Shown one piece after another: positions 1-12,169 of a DNA stretch of 63,818 bases (within the stretch, counting starts at the first letter, position 1; each line of letters opens with the position of its first letter). The notes below the pieces were generated by a model. That model searched no databases. It worked only from the letters and a program-made list of their open reading frames with translations, and had not been told where the DNA came from. A program made the position numbers and the translations under genes. Source of the stretch: Candolleomyces eurysporus (Eukaryota > Basidiomycota > Agaricomycetes > Agaricales > Psathyrellaceae); assembly GCA_027579435.1 (NCBI GenBank), contig JANBPK010000883.1:1-63818 (forward strand), in the 5' to 3' direction.

Positions 1-1019
1 CTCAGCCCGTCATGGCCTTCCCAGGAAATCCTCGACATTTTGCTTGACCAGGCCTCTGGCCAGTTCATTTATCCGGCTACCGTCATTCGATACATCACCA
101 CCTCTCGTCACGGCAGTCCGCAGACACTCCTTGATCAAGTTTTGAAAGTGAAACCGAGCTCGGGGACAAACCCGTTCTCCCACCTTGACGCCTTTTACAC
201 CCACATTTTGCAGTCGGCCCCGAATCCTATACTTGCTGTGAAGTGGCTTTGGACCATCTGGGGAAGAACACCCCCACTTTCCAGTCGTTCCTATCGAATT
301 ACGACTGAGAACCCCGCTGCTTTCATTGTCAATCGACTGCTTCAAACGGACAACGGCGACGCAGAGTATGTGCTCGGAGACCTACACTCCTTGATCGACG
401 TACCTCCTTCCGACGACTTGGAAACACCATATCGACCTTACCATAAATCCTTGTACGACTTTCTGGAAAGCGAGGACCGGTGCGGGCCAATCTATGTTGG
501 GCAAATGCAGTTTTTAGAGTTCCTCTGGGGCAGGTTTTTCGATATCTGTTCGCGTGAGTACACATGTTCATCGTGTTAATACGATCGGCCTGCAGCTACT
601 GACCCTGTGTTTCACAGATAAAGGTTTACCGGCATCCCGTCCGTTAGACCAGCAGAAATCCCTTCATTTCTTTTTCAACCTGGACGTTCCTTATGTCTCG
701 CGGTTTACCTCCCGAATCAATTTCGCCCCATCCTCCGTTGACTGGTGGGCGTCGGGGTGTGTTTCGCATTCGGAGGATGGTATCCAGATTATGTTCTACT
801 TTGTCCATTTGGAGGTATGGTGCAAGCCTCATTCCTCTGTTTAAATGGCATACTGACCTCCTTTCCCAGTGCCATTGGTACCGGTGCAGCCCAACATGCA
901 AACTTTGGCGGAATTCCATTTTGCGCCACTGCAAGAAAGCCGATTGGGAGGTACCAAGCCGGATGTGGCTCCTTCTTCATCCATCTCCCAAGTTATCTTC
1001 CCTCGTGCATGTACTTTGA
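1..1019 (+). CDS. NLR-1: NACHT NTPase, 5' end outside window
   Basis: This is the C-terminal half of a short NACHT-family P-loop NTPase, the fungal NLR type thought to act in non-self recognition. The frame is open from base 1. Exons are 1-553, 618-814 and 870-1019, with GT..AG introns; phases match the complete paralogues. The visible 299 residues start at LSPSWPSQEI, continue through the helical block ending DAEYVLGDLHSLIDVPPSDD, and finish with the short Cys/Trp exon starting CHWYRC. The P-loop and Walker B lie upstream of the window. The segment around 245-320 differs strongly from the otherwise near-identical NLR-3. The family assignment is firm by comparison with the six other copies; the ligand and the cell process are unknown. 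Confidence 0.85.
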
Positions 1020-1454
1020 CGCAAAGCAGATACACGTAGTCGTGAACCCTCACTCACGTTAGCTTTGACGCTATGACGCTATGATATACGTTTAAGAGCC
1101 TGAATGTGCATGATGTACCTACAGGAACCTGTCTGCCACACTATCTCTTCAATTGTCCCATACCGAGAGAGTGGCAATAAATCCGAAAAGATAAAGCCTT
1201 ATTTGCTGCATATCGTCTGTCCCACCATGGGGACAGGACGGGAGAAGGCTTGAAATCCAACCTGAGGGAGTAATATCCGACTACGACGTATAGTGACCCC
1301 TTATTCAAATCAAAGCAAGTAAGGAGAGGCCCATGCCACCTTCCCGGATATGATCGATCGCGAGTTGCTAGTCGAAACCATAGCTCGAGACTCCTAATCC
1401 CGGGCACTTCCTCTCTTTCTTTCTTCCTCCCATTTCCTCTTCACTTGCTCGGAA
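1020..1454. other. NLR 3' flank, conserved between copies
   Basis: There is no gene here. The stretch is conserved downstream of NLR-1, NLR-2 and, more diverged, NLR-4 (16.8-17.1 kb). A relic of it lies at 37.6-37.9 kb. It marks the duplication unit and probably holds the 3' UTR and terminator. Confidence 0.7.
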
Positions 1455-1870
1455 CATCATGTTACCCGAGGTTCGAAGCATCATTTCACCATGCTGTAGC
1501 TCCCGCAAAGTCGCGCAGTACTCCAACAGGGAGCACCGATCCGACGTGCTTGAGTGAGGTCGGAAACAAAGACCCAGCGGAGAGACGATCCTATGGATTT
1601 CTTCGCTCTTTCTAATTGTTAGAGAATAGTGGGTTATCTTGGGGGGATCCTGTGAGTCTGTCATTTTCACCAGGTTCTCACTCGTGTAAGTCCATTCATT
1701 CCGAGTCGTTTGTTTATTGAGGCCTAAAAGGCAATCATTGGGTAGAATGGTGAACGACTCGACTGACTTTGGCTTTCCTATCATGCCATAGGAGCACCCG
1801 AGACTACGTGCGAACCCGCATCGACCTAGTTAGTATTCACCACTGTCAAGTACGTCTACACCCATGACGA
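1455..1870 (+). pseudogene. MYND-finger gene relic (unit 1)
   Basis: This is a degraded copy of the MYND gene that survives, split, at 21059-30280. It keeps the start region (ccgaggttcg, near 1468), the Cys/His exon, the intron, the conserved acceptor context (cataggagcacccgag) and the Thr-Arg-rich exon 2 start. Stops and small indels close every frame. The surviving copy predicts a Zn-binding MYND finger followed by a helical domain. The relic lies about 440 bp downstream of NLR-1 on the same strand, as in the other plus-strand units. Confidence 0.75.
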
Positions 1871-1904
1871 TTCTGGAGATGTCTTTGCTCCTGCTAATCC
1901 TCAT

Positions 1905-2150
1905 ACACGCCGTTTTGAGTGGTATCCCATCACTGTATTCCTTGAGTGCTTGTCTTCCTCCTAGTTCCGTGAAGCCGTTCTGGTGTCCATGTCCAAAGGT
2001 AGAAACAGCGAACCCAAAAGCGAGACAAGCCAGTTTGGCGGCCTTTGGGAAAGCGGAGATCAGAGCTCACCGAGAGACAGGTATAGGTGTCTGTTGAGTG
2101 TGCAGCAACGCACTATCAATAGCTTCCTCCGAGGGCTCTCTTCGAATTCT
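1905..2150 (-). pseudogene. Short second copy of the cation-efflux relic
   Basis: This stretch matches 2845-3060 on the same strand: both carry ccgttt-gagtgg-atccc followed by the same Ser/Pro-rich coding region read on the minus strand. It is therefore an extra, older fragment of the cation-efflux relic lying between the MYND relic and the main relic. No frame stays open. Confidence 0.55.
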
Positions 2151-2269
2151 TGGCTAGTCCGTGGGCGGAGTTTCATGTTGGTTCAAGGGTAACATTTTGA
2201 CACAGTCGGTGACTCAATGAAAGACTTGAACGAGGGTAGGCGGTTTCCAGATACTGTAGGACGACGCGA

Positions 2270-3830
2270 CGAAATTCATAGAAAGGAACAGTGGAGAGGA
2301 TTAGGCAAGGAGAAATCACAGTTAACAAGCGGAGCATTATTCTCATGAAAGAACGCCATAGAAAGGAGTGAAACGAAGGTTTGGAAAACTAGGAGAATCG
2401 GAAAATCGATGCTGCAGACGGAGCAAACCACGGCAGCGCTAACGGGATTGAAATATGGAATAAGAAACGTACCCATCCCCCACATCATCATGATGCCCCT
2501 CCTGTCCACCCGCACTCAACAAAAGATGCTCCACAGTCTCTTTACACACGTAAACACTCGAGAACGTCAAATACACCGCCAGCGCGACAAACAAACCATC
2601 TCCATCCTCCCATTCCCATACAGCATTCTGATCTTCTTCCTCCCCGGTTCCTTTTCGGCTGACACGGAAGCACTGGAAGAGGACTTGGGGGCACTGGCAA
2701 GCCGAGCGGGGACAACCCGTCCTACCGCAATCCCAAACGCATCAAACATGACCCAATATCCTAACCCCGTACATAAAAGCGACCCAATTTGCTGTCCAGA
2801 TTTCCATAGCCACGCTCCGAGAAGGAGCTGCGTTACATCTATACGCGCCGTTTCGAGTGGGATGCCGTCGCTGCATTCCTTTTGCTTCCCCGCTTTGGCC
2901 ATGAGTATGGCTATGATTGTGAGGAACAGGGAACCCGGAACTGACAGAAGTGGGTGTGGCGGTTTCAGGGAGAGCAGAGATCGGAGCCAACAGAGAGACG
3001 GGCATAGGCGTCGGCTGCATGTGCAGCGACGCCATGAGATCATCATCCCTATCCGAGAAATCTGCGCAGACATGCTCCCGGGCTCTAAGAAGGAAAAGAA
3101 GTTGTGCAATAAAGAGTGCTTGTGATGATGCCCTCTTCTTGCCGGTTTCGAAAACGCTGCACCCGCCGGTGCTGACCCGTTCGTCGTTGGACCGGAGCCC
3201 GAGCTGTCCTCCAAAGACAATGAAGGAGGTGGAGGTCCACCGAACGTGAACCCATGTCCAAGAGGTGTGAGGGGAGGACGTGTTCCTTGGATATGCACGC
3301 TTGACCTCGCTTCTGGGATACTCGATTCAGGGACTTTGATCTGTTGCCCACCGTCATGATCAGAGTCTTCGGATATGGAGCGAGCCTGAGTTGGGGAAAG
3401 AGGTTGCGAGAGTGCATTCGGGAGTGTCGTCGTTTATGTTGTGCTGCTACAGCAGCAGCCAAACCATTGGGGAGTGCGAGTGGGAGTAAGGGAGAGGGAG
3501 GCTCCAGTTTGGAAGAACGGGAGTTCATGCTGAGCGAGGTTGTCGAAGGCAAGGCGGAGCTTGGGTACGGCGATACTTCACCAAATTCGGGAGTGGGAGT
3601 GGGGAGGGGAGGGATGGGTAATGGGATGACATCGTCCTCGTTCTTGCCTGACTATGCTCATGCCCATTCATCGCTGGAAGGTGGAACAGAAAGGCGAGTT
3701 CGATGGTGGAGGTGTTCCGCCGTTTCCGTCAGTCTGAGGAAACCCAAACGTCGTACGCATTGGGCTAGCGGAAGATGGACTCAGCACCACGTCCCCACTG
3801 TGCTAGGTGCTTGGGAGTGCCAAGAGGATG
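2270..3830 (-). pseudogene. Cation diffusion facilitator (Zrg17-like) relic
   Basis: Read on the minus strand, the stretch begins with a Ser/Pro-rich cytosolic part (SPSSASPM..FGFP near 3800). A hydrophobic segment and the motif GLGYWVMFDAFGIAVGR follow. After a frameshift come FVALAVYLTFSSVYVCKE and a His/Gly-containing loop, then SLLSMAFFHENNAPLVNCDF. This order fits the CDF family branch of Zrg17-type zinc transporters of the secretory pathway. Several frames are needed to read through. One break looks like loss of one tttg unit after GRMEMV, and unit 2 shares it. I infer a dead gene; the exact CDF subfamily is less certain than the family. Confidence 0.6.
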
Positions 3831-4375
3831 GATGAGCAGCGGGGCAAGCAGAATCGGTTTCGTGACAGTAGAGCTGCTCCTATAGTCGTTGTCGGGGAGT
3901 GAGGTCCACTGTTTCCAATGGACCACGCACGATATGCAAGATTGCAGGGATGGAGCGCGGGAGGGGGTATCGCAACTGGCTGGACTTGCATCGGTGAATT
4001 TGTTACGCTGATGGAATTGACGGAGGAGATCTTCTGGTCGCTGTCAGATTAGAGAGCGCGGGCAGGTGAGAGAACGTGCTCACCAGGCTATGCAATCGAC
4101 AGCTCAGTCTCCTGACTTGGTTGAGTTGGCGCAAGCGTGTTGGCTGCCTCTGACAGTCGCTGGAGCTCGACCAAAGCTGGACGCCGCGCCGGGGTTTGAT
4201 TTGCGACCAATCAAAACCATACACCGGCGATCTGTCTTTTCTGCCCGCTTTCAGGCCCTCACTTCAATCCTCAAGCATTCCGTAGGTTGTAAAGCATGTA
4301 GATGCAAAAGGCATCAGCTCGGATCACAAGCCCATGATTAGAAGCTGGACCGTGCACTCCCTACTCCTGCTATAG
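3831..4375. other. Intergenic, upstream region of NLR-2
   Basis: A 91-codon frame at 4066-4341 is shared with unit 2, but it matches nothing I recognise and the third unit has lost it. Parts resemble the 5' flank of the MYND gene. I see no gene. Confidence 0.5.
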
Positions 4376-4469
4376 TAGGCACAGCCTTTCTGGCGCTTAC
4401 TCTTGTAATAAAAGCCGACAGCCTGCCGCACACCATGATCATTCAACGTTCCCTTCCCTGTCATCGACA
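4376..4469 (+). promoter_or_regulatory. NLR-family promoter block (NLR-2)
   Basis: The block reads GGCACAGCCT, a short gap, GGCGCTTA, about eight bases, then TAATAAAAGCCGACAG, and a pyrimidine-rich tract ending CCCTGTCATCGACA just before the ATG. Order and spacing recur before NLR-3, -5, -6 and -7, and in weaker form before NLR-4. The AATAAAA string is in a TATA-like place. Regulatory use is inferred from conservation. Confidence 0.6.
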
Positions 4470-6484
4470 ATGACCAGCTTTTTTACCGACGCTCGCGATG
4501 TCTCCGTGAATGAGCTCAAAGTGATCAATGTATCACCTTCTGTTGGTGATCCTCTCAGCGGTGAGCGCTCTGAGCTAATATGCCGAGTTCATGCTCAATT
4601 TACCACCTTCTGTCCTAGACCTCGCGTCCCACATCGCGCCGGGGGCCTTGCACGACTCGGCCGAACGCTGCGACGCACCAAAATGTCATCCAGAAACTCG
4701 GGTCGCAGTTCAAGACGAGATTTACAGCTGGATCGTCCATCGCGACCCGGACCCGGCACAGAACATGGTGAAGATACAATGGGTCACAGGTCCTGCAGGC
4801 ACCGGTAAATCCGCTATAATGGGGTCCGTGGCAGACACGTGTAAGCAAGATGGTATCCCCGCCGTGACGTTCTTTTTTTTTGGCTTCAGCATCCCCAGAC
4901 CGTCGAAGGAAGACAGCTTTCATCCCCACCTTGGCATATCAACTCACAGAGCACCTACCGGCACTCAAGGATCCTGTGGCGCAGGCTATACGTGATAAAC
5001 CCCTCTTATTCACGAAGAACCTTCGGCTCCAGATGGAGGCACTCATCCTGACACCGCTGCGACAGGTCACAGTCGAATCGAAAGTGCCAGGCGTTGTGTT
5101 GGTCGATGGGGTCGATGAGTGCGAGGTAGAGCAGTTTTTCGACTCTCATGTCTCTCCAGTGTCTCCACGCGCCGGGGNAGTCGATCGAACGAACAAAGGA
5201 TCAAGACCAGTTGGAGATTTTGGAAGTCCTGCGAGAAGCCGCCCTCGACCCTGCCTTCCCCTTCCGTATCGTCATCGCCAGCCGCCCGGAACGTGTTTTC
5301 CGGGAGTTCTTCAACAATGAAACTCACAAGTCATCGTTCGCTCCCCCCCNTGGTTCTAGACGAGAAGTACAACCCCAACGCCGACATCCTTTTATTCCTC
5401 CAAGCCAAGTTCAGTGAAATTCGGCGTCGCTACAACCTCAGCCCGTCATGGCCTTCCGAGGAGATCCTCGCCATTTTGCTCGACCAGGCCTCTGGCCAAT
5501 TCATCTATGCAGCAACCGTCATCCGATATATCACCACCTCTCGTCACGGGAGTCCTCAGACACTCCTTGATCATGTTTTGAAAGTGAAGCCGAGCTCTCA
5601 GACAAACCCATTCTCCCACCTTGATGCCTTTTACACCCATATTTTGCAGTCGACCCCAAATCCTACACTTGCCGCGAAGTGGCTTTGGTCCATCAAGGGA
5701 GAAATCCCGAACAATCCCTGGTTTAGCATCTTTCGGGGGATGAGCACCGTCCCCGCCGCTTTCCTTGTCACTCTACTACTTCGAACAGATGATGGCGACG
5801 CAGAGTATGTGCTTGGAGACCTACACTCCTTGATTGACGTACCTCCTTCCGACGACTTGGAAACACCATATCGACCTTACCATAAATCCTTGTACGACTT
5901 TTTGGAAAGCGAGGACCGGTGCGGGCCAATCTATGTTGGGGGAATGCAGTTTATAGAGTTCCTCTGGGGCAGGTTTTTCGATATCTGTACGCGTGAGTAC
6001 ACATGTTCATCATGTTAATACGATCGGCCTGCAGCTACTGACCCGTGTTTCACAGACAAAGGTTTACCGGCATCCCGTCCGTTAGACCAGCAGAAATTCC
6101 TCCATTTCTTTTTCAACCTGGTCATGCCTTATGGCTTGGAGTTTACCTCCCCACTCAATTTCGCCCCATCCTCTGTTGACTGGTGGGCGTCGGGGTGTGT
6201 TTCGCATTCAGAGCGAAGTATTTGGCGGATGTTCTGTAATGTCCATTGGGAGGTACGGTGTGAGCCTCATTCTTCTTTTTGAATGGCATACTGACCTCCT
6301 TTCCCAGTGCCATTGGTACCGGTGCAGCCCAACATGCAAACTCTGGCGGAATTCCATTTTGCGCCACTGCAAGAAAGCTGATTGGGAGGTACCAAGCCGG
6401 ATGTGGCTCCTTCTTCATCCATCTCCCAAGTACTCTTCCCTCATGCATGTACTTCGACGTAAAGCAGATACACGTAGTCGTTAA
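4470..6484 (+). CDS. NLR-2: NACHT NTPase
   Basis: Short NACHT-type NTPase. Exons are 4470-4560, 4619-5992, 6056-6252 and 6308-6484. Exon 1 encodes the leader MTSFFTDARDVSVNELKV. Exon 2 holds LHDSAERCDAPKCHPETR, Walker A GPAGTGKS, Walker B VVLVDGVDECE and the IVIASRPERVF motif. The last exon is the conserved CHWYRC..C tail. Three single-base problems occur. Extra Ns at 5177 and 5350 are absent from NLR-3, and deleting them restores the frame. A run of nine T at about 4872-4880 replaces seven T plus C, giving a +1 shift just after the P-loop region. That shift may be real or an assembly error. Without it the product is about 611 aa. The 5' half is nearly identical to NLR-3. Confidence 0.85.
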
Positions 6485-6892
6485 CTTTCACCTACGTCAG
6501 CTTTGATGCTATGACGCTATGATATATGTTTAAGAGCCTGAATGTGCATGATGTACCTACAGGAACATGTCTGCCACACTATCTCTTCAATTGTCCCATA
6601 CCGAGAGAGTGGCAGTAAATCCTAAAAGATAAAGCCTTATTTGCTGCATATCATCTATCCTACCATGGGGACAGGACGGGAGAAGGTTTGAGATAAAACC
6701 TGAGTGAGTAATATCCGACTACGACGTATAGTGACTCCTTATTCAAATCAAAGCAAGTAAGGAGAGGCCTATGCCACCTTCCTGGATATGATCGATCGCG
6801 AGCTGCTAGTCGAAACCATAGCTCGAGACTCCTAATCCCGGGCACTTCCTCTCTTTCTTTCTCCCTCCCGTTTCCTCTTCACTTGCTCGGAA

Positions 6893-7308
6893 CATCATGT
6901 TACCCGAGGTTCGAAGCATCATTTCACCATGCTGTAGCTCCCGCAAAGTCGCGCAGTACTCCAACAGGGAGCACCGATCCGACGTGCTTGAGTGAGGTCG
7001 GAAACAAAGACCCAGCGGAGAGACGATCCTATGGATTTCTTCGCTCTTTCTAATTGTTAGAGAATAGTGGGTTATCTTGGGGGGATCCTGTGAGTCTGTC
7101 ATTTTCACCAGGTTCTCACTCGTGTCAGTCCATTCATTCCGAGTCGTTTGTTTATTGAGGCCTAAAAGGCAATCATTGGGTAGAATGGTGAACGACTCGA
7201 CTGACTTTGGCTTTCCTATCATGTCATAGGAGTACCCGAGACTACGTGCGAACCCGCATCGACCTAGTTAGTATTCACCACTGTCAAGTACGTCTACACC
7301 CATGACGA
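6893..7308 (+). pseudogene. MYND-finger gene relic (unit 2)
   Basis: This is an almost identical copy of the unit 1 relic at an offset of 5,438 bp, with the same stops and indels. The MYND gene was therefore already dead when the unit duplicated. The 408 bp between NLR-2 and this relic (6485-6892) repeat the NLR 3' flank and hold no gene. Confidence 0.75.
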
Positions 7309-7342
7309 TTCTGGAGATGTCTTTGCTCCTGCTAATCCTCAT

Positions 7343-7588
7343 ACACGCCATTTTGAGTGGTATCCCATCACTGTATTCCTTGAGTGCTTGTCTTCCTCCT
7401 AGTTCCGTGAAGCCGTTCTGGTGTCCATGTCCAAAGGTAGAAACAGCGAACCCAAAAGCGAGACAAGCCAGTTTGGCGGCCTTTGGGAAAGCGGAGATCA
7501 GAGCTCACCGAGAGACAGGTATAGGCGTCTGTTGAGTGTGCAGCAACGCACTATCAATAGCTTCCTCCGAGGGCTCTCTTCGAATTCT
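7343..7588 (-). pseudogene. Short cation-efflux fragment (unit 2)
   Basis: Duplicate of the 1905-2150 fragment, with a few substitutions. No open frame. Confidence 0.5.
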
Positions 7589-7707
7589 TGGCTAGTCCGT
7601 GGGCGGAGTTTCATGTTGGTTCAAGGGTAACATTTTGACACAGTCGGTGACTCAATGAAAGACTTGAACGAGGGTAGGTGGTTTCCAGATACTGTAGGAT
7701 GACGCGA

Positions 7708-9240
7708 CGAAATTCATAGAAAGGAACAGTGGAGAGGATTAGGCAAGGAGAAATCACAGTTAACAAGCGGAGCATTATTCTCATTAAAGAACGCCATAGA
7801 AAGGAGTGAAACAAAGGTTTGGAAAACTAAGAGAATCGGAAAATCGATGCTGCAGACGGAGCAAACCACGTCAGCACTAACGGGATTGAAATATGGAATA
7901 AGAAACGTACCCATCCCCCACATCATCATGATTCCCCTCCTGTCCACCCGCACTCAACAAAAGATGCTCCACAATCTCTTTACACACGTAAACACTCGAG
8001 AACGTCAAATACACCGCCTGCGCGACAAACAAACCATCTCCATCCTCCCATTCCCATACAGCATTCTGATCTTCTTCCTCCCCAGTTCCTTTTCGGCTGA
8101 CACGGAAGCACTGGAAGAGGACTTGGGGGCACTGGCAAGCCGAGCAGGGACAACCCGTCCTACCGCAATCCCAAACGCATCAAACATGACCCAATATCCT
8201 AACCCCGTACATGAAAGCGATCCAATTTGCTGTCCAGATACCCATAGCCACGCTCCGAGAAGGAGCTGCGCTACACCTATGCACGCCGTTTCGAGTGGGA
8301 TGCCGTCGCTGTATTCCGTTTGCTTCCCCGCTTTGACCGTGAGCATGGCTATGATTGTGAAGAACAGGGAACCCGACAGAAGTGGGTTTGGCAGTTTCAG
8401 GGAAAGCGGAGATCGGAGCCGACAGGGAGACGGGCATAGGCGTCGGCTGTGTGTGCAGCGACGCCATGAGATCATCATCCCTATCCGAGAAATCTGCGCA
8501 GACACGCTCCCGGGCTGTAAGAAGGAAAAGAAGTTGTGCGATAAAGAGTGCTTGTGATGATGCCCTCTTCTTGCCGGTTGCGAAAACGCTGGACGCGCCG
8601 ACGGTGCTGACCCGTTCGTTGTTGGACTGGAGCCCGAGCTGTCCCCCAAAGACAATGAAGGAGGTNGGAAGTCCACCGAACTTGAACCCATGTCCAAGAG
8701 GTGTGAGGGGAGGACGTGTTCCTTGGATATGCACGCTCGACCTCGCTTCTGGGATACTCGATTCAGGGACTTTGATCTCTTGCCCACCGTCATGATCAGA
8801 GTCTTCGGATATGGAGCGAGCCTGAGCGGGGGAAAGATACTGAGAGGTTGCGAGAGTGCATTCGGGAGTGTCGTCGTTTATGTTGTGCTGCTACAGCAGC
8901 AGCCAAACCATTGGGGAGTGCGAGTGGGAGTAAGGGAGAGGGAGGCTCCAGTTCGGAAGGACGGGAGTTCATGCTGAGCGAGGTTGTCGAAGGCAAGGCG
9001 GAGCTTGGGTACGGCGATACTTCACCAAATTCGGGAGTGGGAGTGGGGAGGGGGGGAGGGATGGGTAATGGGATGACATCGTCCTCGTTCTTGCCTGACC
9101 ATGCTCATGTCCATTCGTCGCTGCGAAGGTGGAACAGAAAGGCGGGTTCGATGCTGGAGCTGTTCCGCCGTTTCCGTTAGCCTGGGGAAACCAAACGTCG
9201 TACTCATTGGGCTAGCGGAAGACGGACTCAGCACCGCGTC
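7708..9240 (-). pseudogene. Cation diffusion facilitator relic (unit 2)
   Basis: Copy of the unit 1 relic. The minus-strand reading again gives GLGYWVMFDAFGIAVGR and the SLLSMAFFNENNAPLVNCDF end. The amino-terminal reading SPSSASPMSTTFGFPRLTE is clear here near 9230. The same frameshift after GRMEMV is present. The N at 8666 is extra relative to unit 1 (ggaggtgg). Confidence 0.6.
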
Positions 9241-9814
9241 CCCACTGTGCTAGGCGCTTGGGAGTGCCCATAAGGACGGATGAGCAGCGGGGCAAGCAGA
9301 ATCGGTTTCGTGGCAGTAGAGGTGCTCCTGTCGGGGAGTGAGGTCCACTGTTTCTAATGGACTACGCACGATATGCAAGGTTGCAGGGATGGAGCGCGGG
9401 AGGGGGTATCGCAACTGGCTGGACTTGCATCGGTGAATTTGTTACGCTGATGGAATTGACGGAGGAGAGCTTCTGGCCGCTGTCAAATTAGAGAGCGCGG
9501 GCAGGTGAGAGAACGTGCTCACCAGGCTATGCAATCGACAGCTCAGTCTCCTGACTTGGTTGAGTTGGCGCAAGCGTGTTGGCTGCCTCTGACAGTCGCT
9601 GGAGCTCGACCAAAGCTGGACGCCGCGCCGGGGTTTGATTTGCGGCCAATCAAAACCATACACCGGCGATCTGTCTTTTCTGCCGGCTTTCAGGCCCTCA
9701 CTCCAATCCTCAAGCATTCCGTAGGTTGTAAAGCATGTAGATGCAAAAGGCGTCAGCTCGGATCACAAGTGCATGATTAGAAGCTGGACCGTGCACTCCC
9801 TACTCCTGCTATAG
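9241..9814. other. Intergenic, upstream region of NLR-3
   Basis: Duplicate of 3831-4375, including the same 91-codon frame at 9505-9780. I see no gene. Confidence 0.5.
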
Positions 9815-9908
9815 TAGGCACAGCCTTTCTGGCGCTTACTCTTGTAATAAAAGCCGACAGCCTGCCGCATACCATGATCCCTCAACGTTCCCTTCCTTGT
9901 CATCGACA
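9815..9908 (+). promoter_or_regulatory. NLR-family promoter block (NLR-3)
   Basis: Nearly identical to the NLR-2 block: GGCACAGCCT, GGCGCTTA, TAATAAAAGCCGACAG, and a pyrimidine tract up to the ATG at 9909. Confidence 0.6.
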
Positions 9909-11916
9909 ATGTCCAGCTTTTTTACCGACGCTCGCGATGTCTCCGTGAATGAGCTCAAAGTGATCAATGTATCACCTTCTGTTGGTGATCCTCTCAGCGG
10001 TGAGCGCTCTGAGCTAATATGCCGAGTTCATGCTCAATTTACCACCTTCTGTCCTAGACCTCGCGTCCCACATCGCGCCGGGGGCCTTGCACGACTCGGC
10101 CGAACGCTGCGACGCACCAAAATGTCATCCAGAAACTCGGGTCGCAGTTCAAGACGAGATTTATAGCTGGATCGTCCATCGCGACCCGGACCCGGCGCAG
10201 AAGGTGAAGATACAATGGGTCACAGGTCCTGCAGGCACCGGGAAATCCGCCATTATGGGGTCGGTGGCAGAGACGTGCAAGCAAGAGGGTATCCCCGCCG
10301 TGACGTTCNTTTTTTTCGGCTTCAGCATCCCCAGACCGTCGAAGGAAGACAGCTTTCATCCCCACCTTGGCATATCAACTCGCAGAGCACCTACCGGCAC
10401 TCAAGGATCCTGTGGCGCAGGCCATACGAGATAAACCGCTTTTATTCACAAAGAACCTTCGGGTCCAGATGGAAGCACTCATCCTGACGCCGCTGCGACA
10501 GGTCACGGTCGAATCGAAGGTGCCAGGCGTTGTGTTGATCGATGGGGTCGATGAGTGCGAGGCAGAGCAATTCTTTGACTCTCATGTCTCTCCAGTGTCT
10601 CCACGCGCTGGGGAGTCGATTGAACGAACAAAGGATCAAGACCAGTTGGAGATTTTGGAAGTCCTGCGAGAAGCCGCCCTCGACCCCGCATTTCCCTTCC
10701 GAATCGTCATCGCCAGCCGCCCAGAACGTGTTTTCCGGGAGTTCTTCAACATCGAAAGCCACAAGTCATCGTTCGCTCCCCCCCTCGTTCTAGACGAAAA
10801 GTACAACCCCAACGCCGACATCATTTTGTTTCTCCAAGCCAAGTTCAGTGAAATTCGGCGTCGCTACAACCTCAGCCCGTCATGGCCTTCCCAGGAAATT
10901 CTCGCCATTTTGCTTGACCAGGCCTCTGGCCAGTTCATTTACCCGGCTACCGTCATTCGATACATCGCCACCTCTCGTCACGGCAGTCCGCAGACACTCC
11001 TTGATCAGGTTTTGAAAGTGAAACCGAGCTCAGGGACAAACCCGTTCTCCCACCTTGACGCCTTTTACACCCACATTTTGCAGTCGGCCCCGGATCCTAT
11101 ACTTGCTGTGAAGTGGCTTTGGACCATCAGGGGAAGAACACCCCTACTTTCCGGTGGTTACTATGAAATTACGACTGAGGATCCCGTTGCTTTCATTGTC
11201 AATCGACTGCTTCAAACAGATAACGGCGACGCAGAGTATGTGCTTGGAGACCTACACTCGTTGATTGACGTACCTCCTTCCGACAACTTGGAAACATCAT
11301 ATCGACCTTACCATAAATCCTTGTACGACTTTCTGGAAAGCGAGGACCGGTGCAGGCCAATCTATGTTGGGCAAATGCAGTGTTTAGAGTTCCTCTGGGG
11401 CAGGTTTTTCGATATCTGTACGCGTGAGTACACATGTTCATCGTGTTAATACGATCGGCCTGCAGCTACTGACCCTGTGTTTCACAGACAATGGTTCACC
11501 GGCATCCCGTCCGTTAGACCAGCAGAAATTCCTTCATTTCTTTTTCAACCTGACCATGCCTCGTATCCGGCAGTTTATTTTCCGACTCAATTTCGCCCCA
11601 TCCTCCGTTGACTGGTGGGCGTCGGGGTGTATTTCGCATTCGGAGAATGGTATTCGGAAAATGTTCTACTTTGTCCATTTGGAGGTATAGTGCAAGCCTC
11701 ATTCCTCTGTTTAAATGGCATACTGACCTCCTTTCCCAGTGCCATTGGTACCGGTGCAGCCCAATATGCAAACTTTGGCGGAATTCCATGTTGCGTCACT
11801 GCAAGAAAGCTGACTGGAAAGTACCAAGCCGGATGTGGCTCCTTTGTGATCGATTTATACATGGACCCTTTGGTTTCGAACCCAAACGCGGAGTCGCAAA
11901 ACTTGACTCGTCTTAG
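9909..11916 (+). CDS. NLR-3: NACHT NTPase
   Basis: Exons are 9909-9999, 10058-11423, 11488-11684 and 11740-11916. The only break is an extra N at 10309 beside a seven-T run; without it the product is 609 aa. Walker A is GPAGTGKS, Walker B is VVLIDGVDECE, and the arginine-containing motif is IVIASRPERVF. The start gives the family leader MSSFFTDARDVSVNELKV; an in-frame ATG 12 bases upstream is possible. The amino half is almost identical to NLR-2. The part from about 10,900 onward is closest to NLR-1, so the gene is a mosaic. The C-terminal tail after the CHWYRC exon core is unlike the tails of NLR-1 and NLR-2. Confidence 0.9.
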
Positions 11917-12169
11917 CTTTCATGTTACAGCTATATGTTTTCTTCACCGGCTTTGTAATAAAGTTATCCATCCATTTCAGCGACCCGAGTGCAAAGCTTT
12001 GCAACCAAAAACACTCTTTTCGATTGCCAGGAAATTAGCTAGATGGGATGGACAAGGTAAACGAGACGAAACCGTGCCAGTGTTGATTGCGGGTTTGTCG
12101 GTCGAGCCATAGGTTCGTCCCACCAATCTTGGACGCTTCCTCTCTTTATTTACTCTTCGATTACTTGAA

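Larger units (their letters stand above)
1..10870 (+). repeat. Tandem duplication, two units of about 5.44 kb
   Basis: Bases 1 to about 5,437 recur at about 5,438-10,870 with an almost constant offset of 5,436-5,439. Matching landmarks are the NACHT C-terminal exon, the MYND relic (1455 and 6893), the cation-efflux relic (2270 and 7708) and the next NLR start (4470 and 9909). Differences are scattered substitutions and tiny indels, except inside the NLR C-terminal half, where copies differ much more. Both junctions fall inside the NLR gene, as unequal crossing-over between NLR paralogues would produce. A third, diverged unit follows to about 15.7 kb. Confidence 0.9.

Noticed and set aside
2409..3125. 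A 238-codon plus-strand frame as a gene
   Set aside because: The minus strand of the same DNA shows the cation-efflux motifs, and the plus frame has no recognisable pattern. It is a shadow of the relic.
4066..4341. A 91-codon frame repeated at 9505-9780 as a possible new small gene
   Set aside because: It is shared only because the 5.44-kb unit is duplicated. The third unit does not keep it, and it overlaps the NLR upstream region.
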